Below, piece by piece: positions 7,802 to 16,641 of a DNA stretch of 47,909 nucleotides. Each line of letters opens with the position of its first letter. The first letter of the stretch is position 1. A program made the position numbers and the translations under genes. The notes under the pieces were generated by a model. The model saw only the letters and a list, made by a program, of their open reading frames with translations, did no database searches and was not told the DNA's origin. Origin of the DNA: a virus. Location of the stretch: positions 1 to 47,909 of IMG/VR virus record IMGVR_UViG_3300028800_002454; one strand, given 5' to 3'.

Positions 7802-10800
7802 TTACCTCGTGATGGTCGTCGTGGCAGAGGCGCCCAGCACGCCCTGATCGCTGTTCTGCTGCACGCGGAAGGTGATCGTCGCGCCCGTCGAGAAGCCGTC
7901 TGCCGTGATATTGGCGGCGGTGAACGTCCAGGTGCTGCCCGCACCATTGCCGGCAACCGTGACGGTCCGAACTGTGGTCGAGCCGTTCAGGATCGTGAGC
8001 GTGTAGTTTTCCGCCGACTCGTCGAGCGGGACATCGGCGCCATCGAGCCACTGGGTGCGGACGCGGGCACGCCGGATCCACGACAGCGAGATGTCGGAGG
8101 TGCTCGACGCGCTGCCGTGCGCGGCCATGAAATACACGGGCGAGAGCGGCATAACCCGGCCGTTCTTCGGCATGAGGCTCACCTGCGCGCCGGGCGAACC
8201 CGAGAACAGATTGCGCAGAAATGTCTCGAAATACAGGGTTGAGCCGAAATCGGTCGCCTGGATCGGCATCGACAGGACCGCGGCAGGATCGAGCAGCACG
8301 AACCGCTCGCCAGCGGCGTGGGTCGTCATGGCGGCTTCCGTGCCACCGCGCCCCCGCAGCAGACCCGAAAGGGTCCAGGTGCTGGCTGCCGTCTGCGTCG
8401 CGTTGCGGAAAAACAGGATTTCGCCGCCCAGCCACGCCGCATTCGCGCCGGCGAGGAAATCCGCATAGCTGCACGAGGCGAGCGCCCCTTCGTAGAGCAC
8501 AATGCTGACCGTATTGATTTCGTCCGGGAGATTGCCGCCGCCGAACGACGAAAGGGCATTCGCCGCGTAGCCCATGACGGACGCTTGGGTGATCTGCGCG
8601 AACTGTGTGAACGTCACGTCATCGCGCGACAGGTCGATCGCCGCACCGGGCCACGACGAAGCCATCCCGCACGCGGCAATGTAGACGCCCGGCGTGCTGT
8701 CAGCATCGCGCAGCGGCGGAATGTCCAGCACTGACAGGATGGTCGGCCCGCTGTAATCGACCTGCTGGCTCGCAAAGCCAAGCGCTGCGCCGCCCTGCGT
8801 CGTGTAGGAGCGGCCTGGATAGATATCGGGTCCCTCGAGCGCGGCGGTCCAGAGGAGCGACCCCTGGCCGTCATACTGGCAACGCGTGATGCGCACCGTC
8901 CAGCTCTCACCGTTCGCGCCCTGCAACGTCATCACGTCGCCCGGCTCGTACTGCAGGTAAGCGAGGCCTGTCGTGAACTGGAAAGTCTTGCGGCCGACCC
9001 ATGCCGACCACAGCATGGCCTGGGTACGCGCGAGCGCATCGGAACCCGCGAGCACGATCGGTGCCTGCATGACGGTGTCGCGGTTCGATTTCGTGTAAGC
9101 GCGCATCGCGCGCTGTGTGTTCGGGTTGTAGTCGTCGCCCAGTTCCGGGTAAGTCAGCTGCATCGAGCGCGGCAGATCGACTTCCTGCGCGATCGTCTCG
9201 GTGATCGGCGTCGTGTTCGCCGTGTCACCCAGGTTCGGCGAGGCACCGAGATCGGCGTAGAGGAAGGTCCCGACCGGTTGTGCACCGCGCTTCACGAACC
9301 GGATCACGCCGCCCGAATCGCACGCATCGAAGAAAAAAGCCGACATGAGCGGCGCAAGGTTTGAACGCGGCGCCGAGTGGTTCGTTACGCTGTAGCCGTT
9401 TAGCGTGTCCGTGAGTTGCGATACGTCATACTGCGCTGCTGTGAGTTCCGCACGGTTGCAGATATCCGCTACTGCTTCGGCAACAGTTACATTCGTTCCC
9501 GCCGTGTCGAGCGCGAGATAACCAAGGGTCGCGCTGCCGAGATTGCCGCCCGTCGTGGCTGCTGCAACAATTAGACTGGAGCTAACCCCGGCAAGCGATG
9601 TCGGTGCAAACGTGAAATAACCGAGGTTCGCGCTTATCCCGGTTGCCGGATCGAATAGCCAAAGCCCCGAGCCGTAAAGTAAATAAACGTGGTTTTCGTC
9701 AACGACATATCCAATGCTTGCGCCTTGCACGCCAGCGACGCCGCTCCACGATTGCACAACCGTGAGCGTCTCCCGAACCATCTGATAAAGCGTATTGTAG
9801 TAACCCGCGTATACGTAATCTGCCGAAGCGCCGTAATAGCTGTTTATTTGAACCGTGGTAGTCGCCTCAACCGCGCCGCCCGCCCTTATGCTGCAACGGT
9901 AAAGCGGGCTGCCGCCTCCCCAGTAGGACATTAAAAAGAGGTCGTCCCCAGAGCGCCCGAATATGACTTCAATAGCGTCAAATCCGACTTGCGGAGTATT
10001 GGGAAGCAGATCATAAGTCCCGTCTGGGTTGAGCCAGATATTGCCAAAATAAGCGCCTGGCACATCGCTGTTACCCGCTACCGTCCCCGCAAGGGACCAT
10101 CCTGCCGGAACCGTGCCGCCAGTGATGGTCTGATGGAGAACGGATTGATTGCAGGCGCCGTAAGCGGTCAGATTCGCCACAGTGACGCCCGCCGACGAAT
10201 TGCCGTTCGTCATCATCGCGATTGCGCCCTGTGCCGTTACGCACGGGGCCATGCTGAAATACCAGCTTCCGCCACCTGGCAACGTGTAAGTCGTTTGCGT
10301 ATAAGCGCCGTAAGAGTTTGCGCCAGAAACGACAACCTCAAACGAGAACGACGGGAGATAGTTCCCCCATTGCGATAGGTCGAGGTCGTTAAAGACGACA
10401 TACGCGAGGCCGCGAAACGCGGGCGTCAGGTTGACGCCTTTTTCCGCCTGTATCGTCGGGTCCGGCTGTTGGTTCTCGTCACCCGGATAGACGGTGAAGT
10501 TCTGCACCATCGTTGCGGACCCGCTGAGAGCCTGAAAATTCGACGGGTCCGATACGTCGTAAATCAGTTTGCCGTTTGCCCATATGCGGCGAACCGACGT
10601 GATCGGCCCCGCGCACAAGGCAATCGCAAACGACATGGATACCTTGTCCTGCTGAGGACCCTTGCCGCCCTTGCCCGCGTTCGACACATACGGTTGCCCT
10701 GTCCAAATGATGTTACCGGCGACGCGATACATTCCATAGACGAGCGGAACTGGCTTTCCGTATGCGCTGTCCTGAATGCGGATATCGGACGGGTTCGGCC

Positions 10801-10939
10801 CCTTCTGGCGAAAGAGTAGAGCGCCCGCAATACCGCCAAGTTGAAACCCGATTTCCGCGCCTAAAACGGGATTGCCGAGAAAGGTTCCCGCGACCGCGCC
10901 AACCGCCGCGCCCGCTGCGGATAGAACTAACTGACCCAT
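7802..10939 (-). CDS. Tail hub / tip attachment protein (lambda J-like, Phage-tail_3)
   Basis: 1045 residues from ATG 10939, which overlaps the NlpC/P60 stop as TAATG; the longer open frame upstream is a shadow of that gene. The N-terminus has a glycine/alanine-rich segment (AGTFLGNPVLGAEIGF) and a YGKPVPLVYG motif typical of siphovirus tail-tip proteins. The C-terminal half has the baseplate-hub domain (around LPRSMQLTYPELGDDYNPNT and YEPGDVMTLQ) and ends in a fibronectin-like beta domain. Residues about 208-485 form an unusual beta-rich insertion that splits the hub domains; its DNA is visibly less GC-rich than the neighbouring genes. Expected role: central tail-tip hub joining the tube to the fibres and helping host recognition. 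Confidence 0.8.
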   Translation of the reverse strand: MGQLVLSAAGAAVGAVAGTFLGNPVLGAEIGFQLGGIAGALLFRQKGPNPSDIRIQDSAYGKPVPLVYGMYRVAGNIIWTGQPYVSNAGKGGKGPQQDKVSMSFAIALCAGPITSVRRIWANGKLIYDVSDPSNFQALSGSATMVQNFTVYPGDENQQPDPTIQAEKGVNLTPAFRGLAYVVFNDLDLSQWGNYLPSFSFEVVVSGANSYGAYTQTTYTLPGGGSWYFSMAPCVTAQGAIAMMTNGNSSAGVTVANLTAYGACNQSVLHQTITGGTVPAGWSLAGTVAGNSDVPGAYFGNIWLNPDGTYDLLPNTPQVGFDAIEVIFGRSGDDLFLMSYWGGGSPLYRCSIRAGGAVEATTTVQINSYYGASADYVYAGYYNTLYQMVRETLTVVQSWSGVAGVQGASIGYVVDENHVYLLYGSGLWLFDPATGISANLGYFTFAPTSLAGVSSSLIVAAATTGGNLGSATLGYLALDTAGTNVTVAEAVADICNRAELTAAQYDVSQLTDTLNGYSVTNHSAPRSNLAPLMSAFFFDACDSGGVIRFVKRGAQPVGTFLYADLGASPNLGDTANTTPITETIAQEVDLPRSMQLTYPELGDDYNPNTQRAMRAYTKSNRDTVMQAPIVLAGSDALARTQAMLWSAWVGRKTFQFTTGLAYLQYEPGDVMTLQGANGESWTVRITRCQYDGQGSLLWTAALEGPDIYPGRSYTTQGGAALGFASQQVDYSGPTILSVLDIPPLRDADSTPGVYIAACGMASSWPGAAIDLSRDDVTFTQFAQITQASVMGYAANALSSFGGGNLPDEINTVSIVLYEGALASCSYADFLAGANAAWLGGEILFFRNATQTAASTWTLSGLLRGRGGTEAAMTTHAAGERFVLLDPAAVLSMPIQATDFGSTLYFETFLRNLFSGSPGAQVSLMPKNGRVMPLSPVYFMAAHGSASSTSDISLSWIRRARVRTQWLDGADVPLDESAENYTLTILNGSTTVRTVTVAGNGAGSTWTFTAANITADGFSTGATITFRVQQNSDQGVLGASATTTITR

Positions 10940-11352
10940 TAGACAATTCCCGGTACGGTATAGGCCGCGACGAGATAGCGCCACGTCTTGTCGTCCAGTC
11001 GCTGGAGAACGACGCGGCGGTTTGGCAAATACGCGTGTAATACATGGTCGGCATCGGTGAGAATGCCGACATGTACGGGAACGGATTGCCACGCGAATAG
11101 GACAACGTCGCCGCCTCGCGCCTTCGCAAGCGGAACGGGAACAAGGTTTGCGTCGAGGCCCGCGCGCAACGTGCCGTCGGGGCGCTTCCCGTATGCGGGG
11201 ATTTCGGGAACATGGAGCCCGACGCCGCGCGCCGTCCCGATAACAAGGCCGATGCAATCGCACGCAACGCCCCTTAGGCGCCCTTGATGCTGATACGGCG
11301 TATCAATCCACGTCAACGCCTCGCCAACGAACGCGGCCCGCGTAACGCCCAT
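10939..11352 (-). CDS. NlpC/P60 family tail-tip peptidoglycan hydrolase
   Basis: 137 residues with the papain-like signature: the catalytic cysteine in ACDCIGLV (C33) and the histidine in VPVHVGILTD (H94). In phages with DUF2460/DUF2163 tails this small enzyme sits in the tail tip and cuts peptide stems of peptidoglycan during DNA entry. Its stop overlaps the start of the hub gene (TAATG), and its ATG follows directly on the stop of the DUF2163 gene, so the three are co-translated. Confidence 0.85.
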   Translation of the reverse strand: MGVTRAAFVGEALTWIDTPYQHQGRLRGVACDCIGLVIGTARGVGLHVPEIPAYGKRPDGTLRAGLDANLVPVPLAKARGGDVVLFAWQSVPVHVGILTDADHVLHAYLPNRRVVLQRLDDKTWRYLVAAYTVPGIV

Positions 11353-12435
11353 TTACCCCCCCTGCGGAGAGAGAAGAATATCCGGGCCGGGAATGTACGG
11401 TTCGCCCCGGAAATGCACGACGTTGTTAAAGCGCGTGTAACACGTCCCGATTTGCTTGTCGCATCCCGCCGTTATCGTGTACGTATCGCCGACCGCAACA
11501 GGAAAGGGCATCGCCATTGCGAGCGACACGACGCCCGGAGAAAACGCCTTGATTTCCATGATGAACCCAGCATTCTGGCCGCTCGTCCATTGGGCCTTAC
11601 CGAACGAGAAGTAACCAACCGCGTAGTCGAAGCTAATGAAAATCTCGCCGCCCGCCTGTGCGCTGTTGAACGTGTAGAGGCCGGAAGCATTGACCGTGTA
11701 CTGCCCGGACCCGGTGCCGATGCCATACGTGGTGCCATACGAATCGACGACCGAGATCGTCGAAACGAACGCACCGCTATTCGGTGGCACGACCTGGACC
11801 GTGAACGGCGAGCGTGTCGGGATCTTGTGGCCAGTCGTATCGGTATAGGCGACGACCGGTCCGGTCTGCGTGAGGCCGGGATCGTTCCAGGTGGTCGCGC
11901 CGTTCACGCTCGCGACCGTCCCGTTGAAGGTGAGCGACGTCAGATCGACCGTGCATTTCGCGTCGCCCAGCTGCGCACGGCAGGTCGGGCTGTATACGTC
12001 GCCCTGTTCCTGCTGCATCAGCTGAGCCACGCCGCGCATTTCGACCTGATACGCGCCATTCGTGATCGTCACCTGACCGAGCGTGCCGCTCGCCAGTGTC
12101 ACGGCACCCGCCGACGGGTTTGTGTAGTCGACCAGCATGCAGGTCACCTGCGCGAAATCCCACTGTCCGGACTCGAGCGAGGCCTGCGTGATGGCCGAAC
12201 TATCGAACACTGCCTGTACCTCGAGGTTCGAGGTGGAGAGGTCGCTCGTGCTGTCGATCTGCGAGTGGGTGTAGCCGCCTGCCGACTGATACGTCAGGCC
12301 ACCGTATGTGACAGGCTGGTCGAGGTCGGTGAAAGCGAAGACCTGTCCATCTGTGCGGGCGATCTTCCAGAGCGAGCAGACGGTCTGGACCTCGCTCTGG
12401 AGTGTGGCGAGGAGGGCCGCAGGAATCGTGCGCAT
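11353..12435 (-). CDS. DUF2163 tail-tip protein
   Basis: 360 residues, starting MRTIPAALLATLQSEVQTVC. The N-terminal part follows the DUF2163 pattern seen in gene-transfer-agent and related siphovirus tail tips, including FTDLDQPVTYGGLTY and a cysteine in CRAQLGDAKCTVDL. The C-terminal part has the short domain seen in phage BR0599-type proteins, with CDKQIGTCYTRFNN and FRGEPYIPGPD. It lies between DUF2460 and NlpC/P60 as usual. Role: distal tail or hub assembly. The family is clear; its biochemical job is not established. Confidence 0.82.
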   Translation of the reverse strand: MRTIPAALLATLQSEVQTVCSLWKIARTDGQVFAFTDLDQPVTYGGLTYQSAGGYTHSQIDSTSDLSTSNLEVQAVFDSSAITQASLESGQWDFAQVTCMLVDYTNPSAGAVTLASGTLGQVTITNGAYQVEMRGVAQLMQQEQGDVYSPTCRAQLGDAKCTVDLTSLTFNGTVASVNGATTWNDPGLTQTGPVVAYTDTTGHKIPTRSPFTVQVVPPNSGAFVSTISVVDSYGTTYGIGTGSGQYTVNASGLYTFNSAQAGGEIFISFDYAVGYFSFGKAQWTSGQNAGFIMEIKAFSPGVVSLAMAMPFPVAVGDTYTITAGCDKQIGTCYTRFNNVVHFRGEPYIPGPDILLSPQGG

Positions 12436-12449
12436 GAAGAGATGGCGAA

Positions 12450-13073
12450 TTACGGGCGAATCTCGATCAAGGGGATTGATCCCCAGTCGACCAGCAGATC
12501 GCCAACTGCACCATTGCGGTCCATGATCTGTTTTTTCATCTGGTCTACGTCAAACCGCACAGGCACATCGAACTGCCCGGTCCACGTGAGCGTGGGGGAG
12601 CCCGTCGGCGCCGGCGTAATCGTCACAAGGCCCGTGGTCGTGTCGAGCGTGACGCCCGTCGTGAGGGGCGCGCCGGATTTGATAATCTGCACGCTATCCG
12701 CCACCGGCTTCTGGATCAGCCGCGATTCACTGAGCGCGCCGTTCGCATACAGCTTCGTCATCTGGTAGACGCCACTCGTTGCGGTCGCAATCAGTATGCC
12801 GGCGTCGCCGTCGGAGTAATCGGTCCAGTCCTTGATACGAAAACCATATGCGCGTCCCTTGACCGTGCGAAAGAAGGCATCGATCGTTGCGGTGTCGGCG
12901 GCGTTCATCGCCCGGCGCCCGACCTCGAACTGGATACGCGACTGCGTCCAGGCCGGAATGCGCGCGTCGCGCCCGCTGTAGACCTGGTTGACCACGGTCA
13001 GATAGGTGGGGCCGACGGTGGCACCGAACGCGATGTTGTCCGGGAAGCGGGGCGATTCGAGAAAGGTGGTCAT
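12450..13073 (-). CDS. DUF2460 distal tail protein
   Basis: 207 residues, starting MTTFLESPRFPDNIAFGATV and containing RIQFEVGRRAMN and FRIKDWTDYS, which is the DUF2460 signature. These proteins act as distal tail adaptors that connect the tube end to the hub. The gene sits 11 bases after the tape measure stop. No strong ribosome site is visible before the start, which suggests coupling to the upstream gene. Confidence 0.85.
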   Translation of the reverse strand: MTTFLESPRFPDNIAFGATVGPTYLTVVNQVYSGRDARIPAWTQSRIQFEVGRRAMNAADTATIDAFFRTVKGRAYGFRIKDWTDYSDGDAGILIATATSGVYQMTKLYANGALSESRLIQKPVADSVQIIKSGAPLTTGVTLDTTTGLVTITPAPTGSPTLTWTGQFDVPVRFDVDQMKKQIMDRNGAVGDLLVDWGSIPLIEIRP

Positions 13074-13084
13074 CTATGGGAGAT

Positions 13085-15901
13085 TCAACCGTTGCGGGCC
13101 ATTGCGATATTCGCCTGCCGCATAATGGCCTGCGCTTGCTGCTGCGCGCTCTGCCGGGTCGTGCCGGGCGGCACCGCAATATTCAGGTTGAACGTGTGGC
13201 CACCGCGTGCGGGACCGGAAGAACCACCCGGGGTAACCGTACCGCCCTGGTTGCCCATCATGAGGAACGTGCGGTTCGCGACGGTCAGCAGCTCCGGTCC
13301 TTTCTCGTTGACCTCGTACAGGCCACCGGGCGACGTATCGCCGCCGGATGCCATATGAAACGGGTAGGTCAGCATGCTGCCGACATCGTCCGCCCCGACA
13401 CTGAAATCGGGCGTCAATCCCATCAGGCCGGACGGCATGACATCGGTCGACAAAGACATCGCACTGCCACCCGTCAGCCCGAGCAGACCCATGCCCCAGC
13501 TGAACAGCTGCCCCAGCCACCCACCCGAACTGCTGCCGGAACCGGAGCCCGAGCCAATCCCGAATAACTGGTTCGTCAGATCCTGCGCAATGATCCTCGT
13601 GATCGCCTGCTCAATGCTGTTGGCCATATCGAGGAATTCCTGCCGCAGCGTCTTCGTGCGGGTGATCGTGTTGTCGAGCATGTTCGCGAACGAATGGGCG
13701 AAGACATCGGAGATAGACTTGCCGAGCACGTTGCTCGAGGCGGAAAGTTGCTGGACTTGCAGGCCGAACTGCTGCGCCTGAAGATCGAGTTGCGGCAGGC
13801 CCGAGTTCGATGCGATGCCCTGCATCTGCTGCTGGATCTGAGCAAGCTGCTGCGCGGCCTGCTGGCGAAGCTGGCCGAGTTCGACCATGCCGGCAACGGC
13901 ACCTTTCTCGCCTGTCTCCTGCGCGACGGCCAGTTCCTTCTCCGCAAGGGTGAGTCGTTGGGTGATCTGCTCGGCTTCCTGCTTCAGCGAATTCATCTGC
14001 GCCTGCGCGACGGCAGCATTGCGTGCCTGTGCAAGCGTGGCGAGCGTGTCTGTGTCGCCATCGAGCGTCGCCTGACGCTGCAGGTGGCCATGCTCGCGAT
14101 CGAAGTCCGCGCCCGCCGTGCGGCCCGGATCACGGTCCAGCTTGCCGAGTTCCGAGTTCAGCTTCTCAACCTCGTCCCGGTACTTGCGCGTATCTTCGGT
14201 CTGCTTCTCGGTCAGTTCGGACAATCGCTCCGACGACTGCAGTAGCGCCTGCTGTTCGTCGTTGCGCAGCGCATTCGCCCGGTTCGTCAGCGCGATGCGG
14301 GTCCGGGCATCGGCCGTGCGTTTCGCAGCGCTCTCAACGATGGCGATCTGCTGGTCGTAGAGCGCTCGGATCTGCGCGTTGTACTGCTCAATCGCCGCCT
14401 TCGACTGGTCGTAGTACGTCTGGTCGCTGAGGTGGTCATCGCGGTACGCGAGTTCCAGCTGTTTCTGCCGATTCTGCAGTAGCCGGGCCTGCGCGGTGAT
14501 CTGCTCCTGGATCGGCTGGGTCTGCGCGTCGAGATTCACGCGATCGAGTCCCGCGCCACTCCCATGGCTATATTCCTTTCGGATCCGCGCCTTCAGCGCA
14601 GCGATGTCGGTGGGCGAGGCACCGGCCTGCTGGCCGACACGCGCGGCTTCGTCCAGTTCTTCCTTCAGGCGTTCCGCGCCGACCTTGTGCGCCTTCGCGA
14701 GCTCGTCCCAGCGGGCTTTCGCCGCGACGACTATCTCATCGGTATGCGCCTTGTAGGCCGCCAGTGACGCTGTATCCTGCTGGCGACGCGCGAGTGATGT
14801 GGCCGCCGACTGCTGGCGAGTCAGGTCGTCGTAACTCCCGCCCGCTTCAAGTCCGCCGAGCCCCTCGCCAACGCCAAGTGCATAGGATGTGTCGGTCCGC
14901 CCCGAGCGCTTCGCGGCGAGCGTGCGATTGATGCGCGCCGCCGTTTCCGCTGCCGTCTCGGCGCGACCGACTGACATGAGCGCGTCGGCGGCATCGCTGA
15001 TCGCGGCTTTCACCCCGCGCCAGGCGCGCTCGATGTACCCGAGGTTCTCCGTCGCGACGTTGCCGAGGTGCTGGTAGAGCGCAGTCGATGCGACTTCCAT
15101 CGCCTGTTCCTGCTGCCCGGCCTGCTCGATCGCTTTGATGTGGTCGTACAGCGCGCCGTCGACGAAGCGGTACTGCCTGTTCGCCTCGAGTGCCCATTTC
15201 AGTACGCCGTCCGACATACCGGCGAACTGACGGACAATCTCTTCCGCGCTCTGGCCGGTCACGACCTGCAGCCGGGTGGCAGCCAGTGCCACGGATTCGA
15301 GCGCGCCGGCACTGATGCGCCCCGACGAAACCAATGCCTGCGTGATCTCGCGCGCATTGCCAATCGTGGCGCCGGTGGCATCCGCCACACTGCGCGACAG
15401 CCGGTTGTAGCTCGCCTCGGTCTGGCCCGCGTAGTTGCTGGTCAGCGTGATCGAGCGGGCAAACTCGGCCGACTCCATCGCTCCCTTGATCGCCAGTGCC
15501 GCGAAGCCGGCCACGGCAGCGGCCAGAGCCGCGATCGCGATTCCGGCTGGGGAGGCCAGTTTCGACATGATGTCGATGCGCTCGCCCAGCACCATCAGGG
15601 AGCCCACCGCGCGCTTGAAGTTGCCGGTGGCCAGTTCATGGGCGAGCACCAGCATCTCGCGCCGCGCACCGACCGATGCGTGGCCGACCCGTTCGATGCT
15701 GGCTGCGGCTTCCTCGGCGCCCTGTACGCGCTGGATCGCACGCCCAACCGTGGCGACGCCCTGGATGTTGTCGGATGTCCGGGATGCTGCCGCATCGATG
15801 CGGCGCATCGCAGACTCAACGATTTGCTGCAGGCGCCCCATGTCTTCCTGCGTGCGGGCGACATTCCCCTGCAGTTCGAGAACGAGGGAGCCGAGCGACA
15901 T
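13085..15901 (-). CDS. Tail tape measure protein (lambda H-like)
   Basis: 938 residues, the longest tail gene after the hub. The N-terminal 140 residues include long amphipathic helices and the hydrophobic run GIAIAALAAAVAGFAALAI. TMP-type sequence follows (ESAEFARSITLTSNYAGQT, SYNRLSRSVADATGATIG). Residues of about 350-770 are rich in glutamine and charge, as expected of a long coiled coil. The C-terminus (GHTFNLNIAVPPGTTRQSA, QAIMRQANIAMARNG) resembles the C-terminal domain of lambda H. It sets tail length and is ejected ahead of DNA. The neighbours fit exactly: the tail chaperones lie upstream and DUF2460 downstream. Confidence 0.88.
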   Translation of the reverse strand: MSLGSLVLELQGNVARTQEDMGRLQQIVESAMRRIDAAASRTSDNIQGVATVGRAIQRVQGAEEAAASIERVGHASVGARREMLVLAHELATGNFKRAVGSLMVLGERIDIMSKLASPAGIAIAALAAAVAGFAALAIKGAMESAEFARSITLTSNYAGQTEASYNRLSRSVADATGATIGNAREITQALVSSGRISAGALESVALAATRLQVVTGQSAEEIVRQFAGMSDGVLKWALEANRQYRFVDGALYDHIKAIEQAGQQEQAMEVASTALYQHLGNVATENLGYIERAWRGVKAAISDAADALMSVGRAETAAETAARINRTLAAKRSGRTDTSYALGVGEGLGGLEAGGSYDDLTRQQSAATSLARRQQDTASLAAYKAHTDEIVVAAKARWDELAKAHKVGAERLKEELDEAARVGQQAGASPTDIAALKARIRKEYSHGSGAGLDRVNLDAQTQPIQEQITAQARLLQNRQKQLELAYRDDHLSDQTYYDQSKAAIEQYNAQIRALYDQQIAIVESAAKRTADARTRIALTNRANALRNDEQQALLQSSERLSELTEKQTEDTRKYRDEVEKLNSELGKLDRDPGRTAGADFDREHGHLQRQATLDGDTDTLATLAQARNAAVAQAQMNSLKQEAEQITQRLTLAEKELAVAQETGEKGAVAGMVELGQLRQQAAQQLAQIQQQMQGIASNSGLPQLDLQAQQFGLQVQQLSASSNVLGKSISDVFAHSFANMLDNTITRTKTLRQEFLDMANSIEQAITRIIAQDLTNQLFGIGSGSGSGSSSGGWLGQLFSWGMGLLGLTGGSAMSLSTDVMPSGLMGLTPDFSVGADDVGSMLTYPFHMASGGDTSPGGLYEVNEKGPELLTVANRTFLMMGNQGGTVTPGGSSGPARGGHTFNLNIAVPPGTTRQSAQQQAQAIMRQANIAMARNG

Positions 15902-15908
15902 AGATCGA

Positions 15909-16187
15909 TTATGTGCGGTTGAAAACCAGCTTCAGGATCGTGGCGGACTGCTGCTCGGGGTCGTCGAAAAAGATCGGTTTCTCTTCGACGCGCGGCAGGT
16001 AGGGCATGAAGTCACTCGCCCGATAGGGCTTGGGCAGCGTACGATTGCCGTGATTGCCGACGGCCGCAGCGATGATGCCGGTACGCAGATCGGCTCGTGC
16101 CTCACCAATCGCCTCGATGCGCTCGAAGGCCATCCATTCGGTCAGTTCACTGCTGTCGAGATTGGTCAGCAGTTGCCGGACCGTCAT
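15909..16187 (-). CDS. Tail assembly chaperone T domain, expressed as a G-T frameshift fusion
   Basis: An ATG at 16187 opens a 92-residue frame (MTVRQLLTNLDSSELTEWMAF), the pattern of the lambda gpT / DUF4035 group. This frame continues open upstream of the ATG into the G gene, where the minus-1 reading gives FRLAAALG just before MTVRQ, as family members normally begin. With the slippery heptamer in the G gene it is probably made mainly as the C-terminal part of a G-T fusion of about 231 residues. In lambda, G binds the tape measure and T recruits tail tube subunits. Separate initiation at 16187 is less likely. Confidence 0.8.
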   Translation of the reverse strand: MTVRQLLTNLDSSELTEWMAFERIEAIGEARADLRTGIIAAAVGNHGNRTLPKPYRASDFMPYLPRVEEKPIFFDDPEQQSATILKLVFNRT

Positions 16188-16603
16188 GCCGAGGGCTGCG
16201 GCGAGCCGGAAGCAGAAGCGTCGGGCTGGCCGCTCACGGAGTTTTTTTCCGCGTCCGCCACGGCGTCCTTCGACAGGCCGTTGATGCGCTGCGCGGCGAC
16301 GAACAGGCGCTCGATCACGGCCGCATTCTTGCCCGCAAGCGCTGGCAGGTCATCCGGTGTGAAGAGCGGCGTGCCGGTTTCATCGACCGCCGTGAAGATC
16401 ACGAGCTTCGCGCGCATGTTCTCGGTATCGATCGTGTACCGACCCGAGGCATCCTTCGTCATCAGGCTGGTTTCATAGGCGTCGCGTTGCGCGCCCGTCA
16501 TCGAACGGATGATGACGGCGCCGCCCCATTCGGGCACGTCGACGGTTTCGGTGGCGAGGTCATTGGCCGCAAGGATGGCGGCACGATTCAGGATCGTGGA
16601 CAT
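16184..16603 (-). CDS. Tail assembly chaperone G
   Basis: 139 residues from ATG 16603 (MSTILNRAAILAANDLATET). It sits between the tail tube gene and the tape measure, the invariant place for the siphovirus tail chaperone. The N-terminal domain has VPEWGGAVIIRSMTGAQRD, common in these chaperones. The stop overlaps the T frame as ATGA. An AAAAAAC heptamer in the correct frame near the 3' end marks a programmed -1 frameshift. The longer open frame upstream is a shadow of the tail tube gene. Confidence 0.85.
   Translation of the reverse strand: MSTILNRAAILAANDLATETVDVPEWGGAVIIRSMTGAQRDAYETSLMTKDASGRYTIDTENMRAKLVIFTAVDETGTPLFTPDDLPALAGKNAAVIERLFVAAQRINGLSKDAVADAEKNSVSGQPDASASGSPQPSA
16241..16247 (-). 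other. Programmed -1 ribosomal frameshift site (A AAA AAC)
   Basis: On the minus strand the G gene reads GAA AAA AAC, so the heptamer A_AAA_AAC sits in the zero frame and fits X_XXY_YYZ exactly. Slipping back one base continues in the open T frame with LRERPARRFCFRLAAALG before MTVRQ. The frame arithmetic agrees: the G start at 16603 and the T start at 16187 differ by 416 bases, which is -1 modulo 3. The seven-A run is at 16242-16248. Confidence 0.85.
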
Positions 16604-16641
16604 GGCAGTTCCGTGGTGAGTTGACAGGAAGCAACCGGAGA

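Noticed and set aside
10940-11263. N-terminal extension of the tail hub frame
   Set aside because: It is the antisense-free shadow of the NlpC/P60 gene in another frame; arginine-rich sequence without similarity. TAATG coupling fixes the start at 10939.
11284-12768. 494-residue plus-strand reading frame over DUF2163
   Set aside because: Arginine-rich antisense frame; DUF2163 on the other strand is well supported.
13374-15922. Long plus-strand reading frames opposite the tape measure gene
   Set aside because: Arginine-rich, low-complexity translations typical of antisense frames in GC-rich DNA; no ribosome sites and the minus-strand gene is a clear tape measure.
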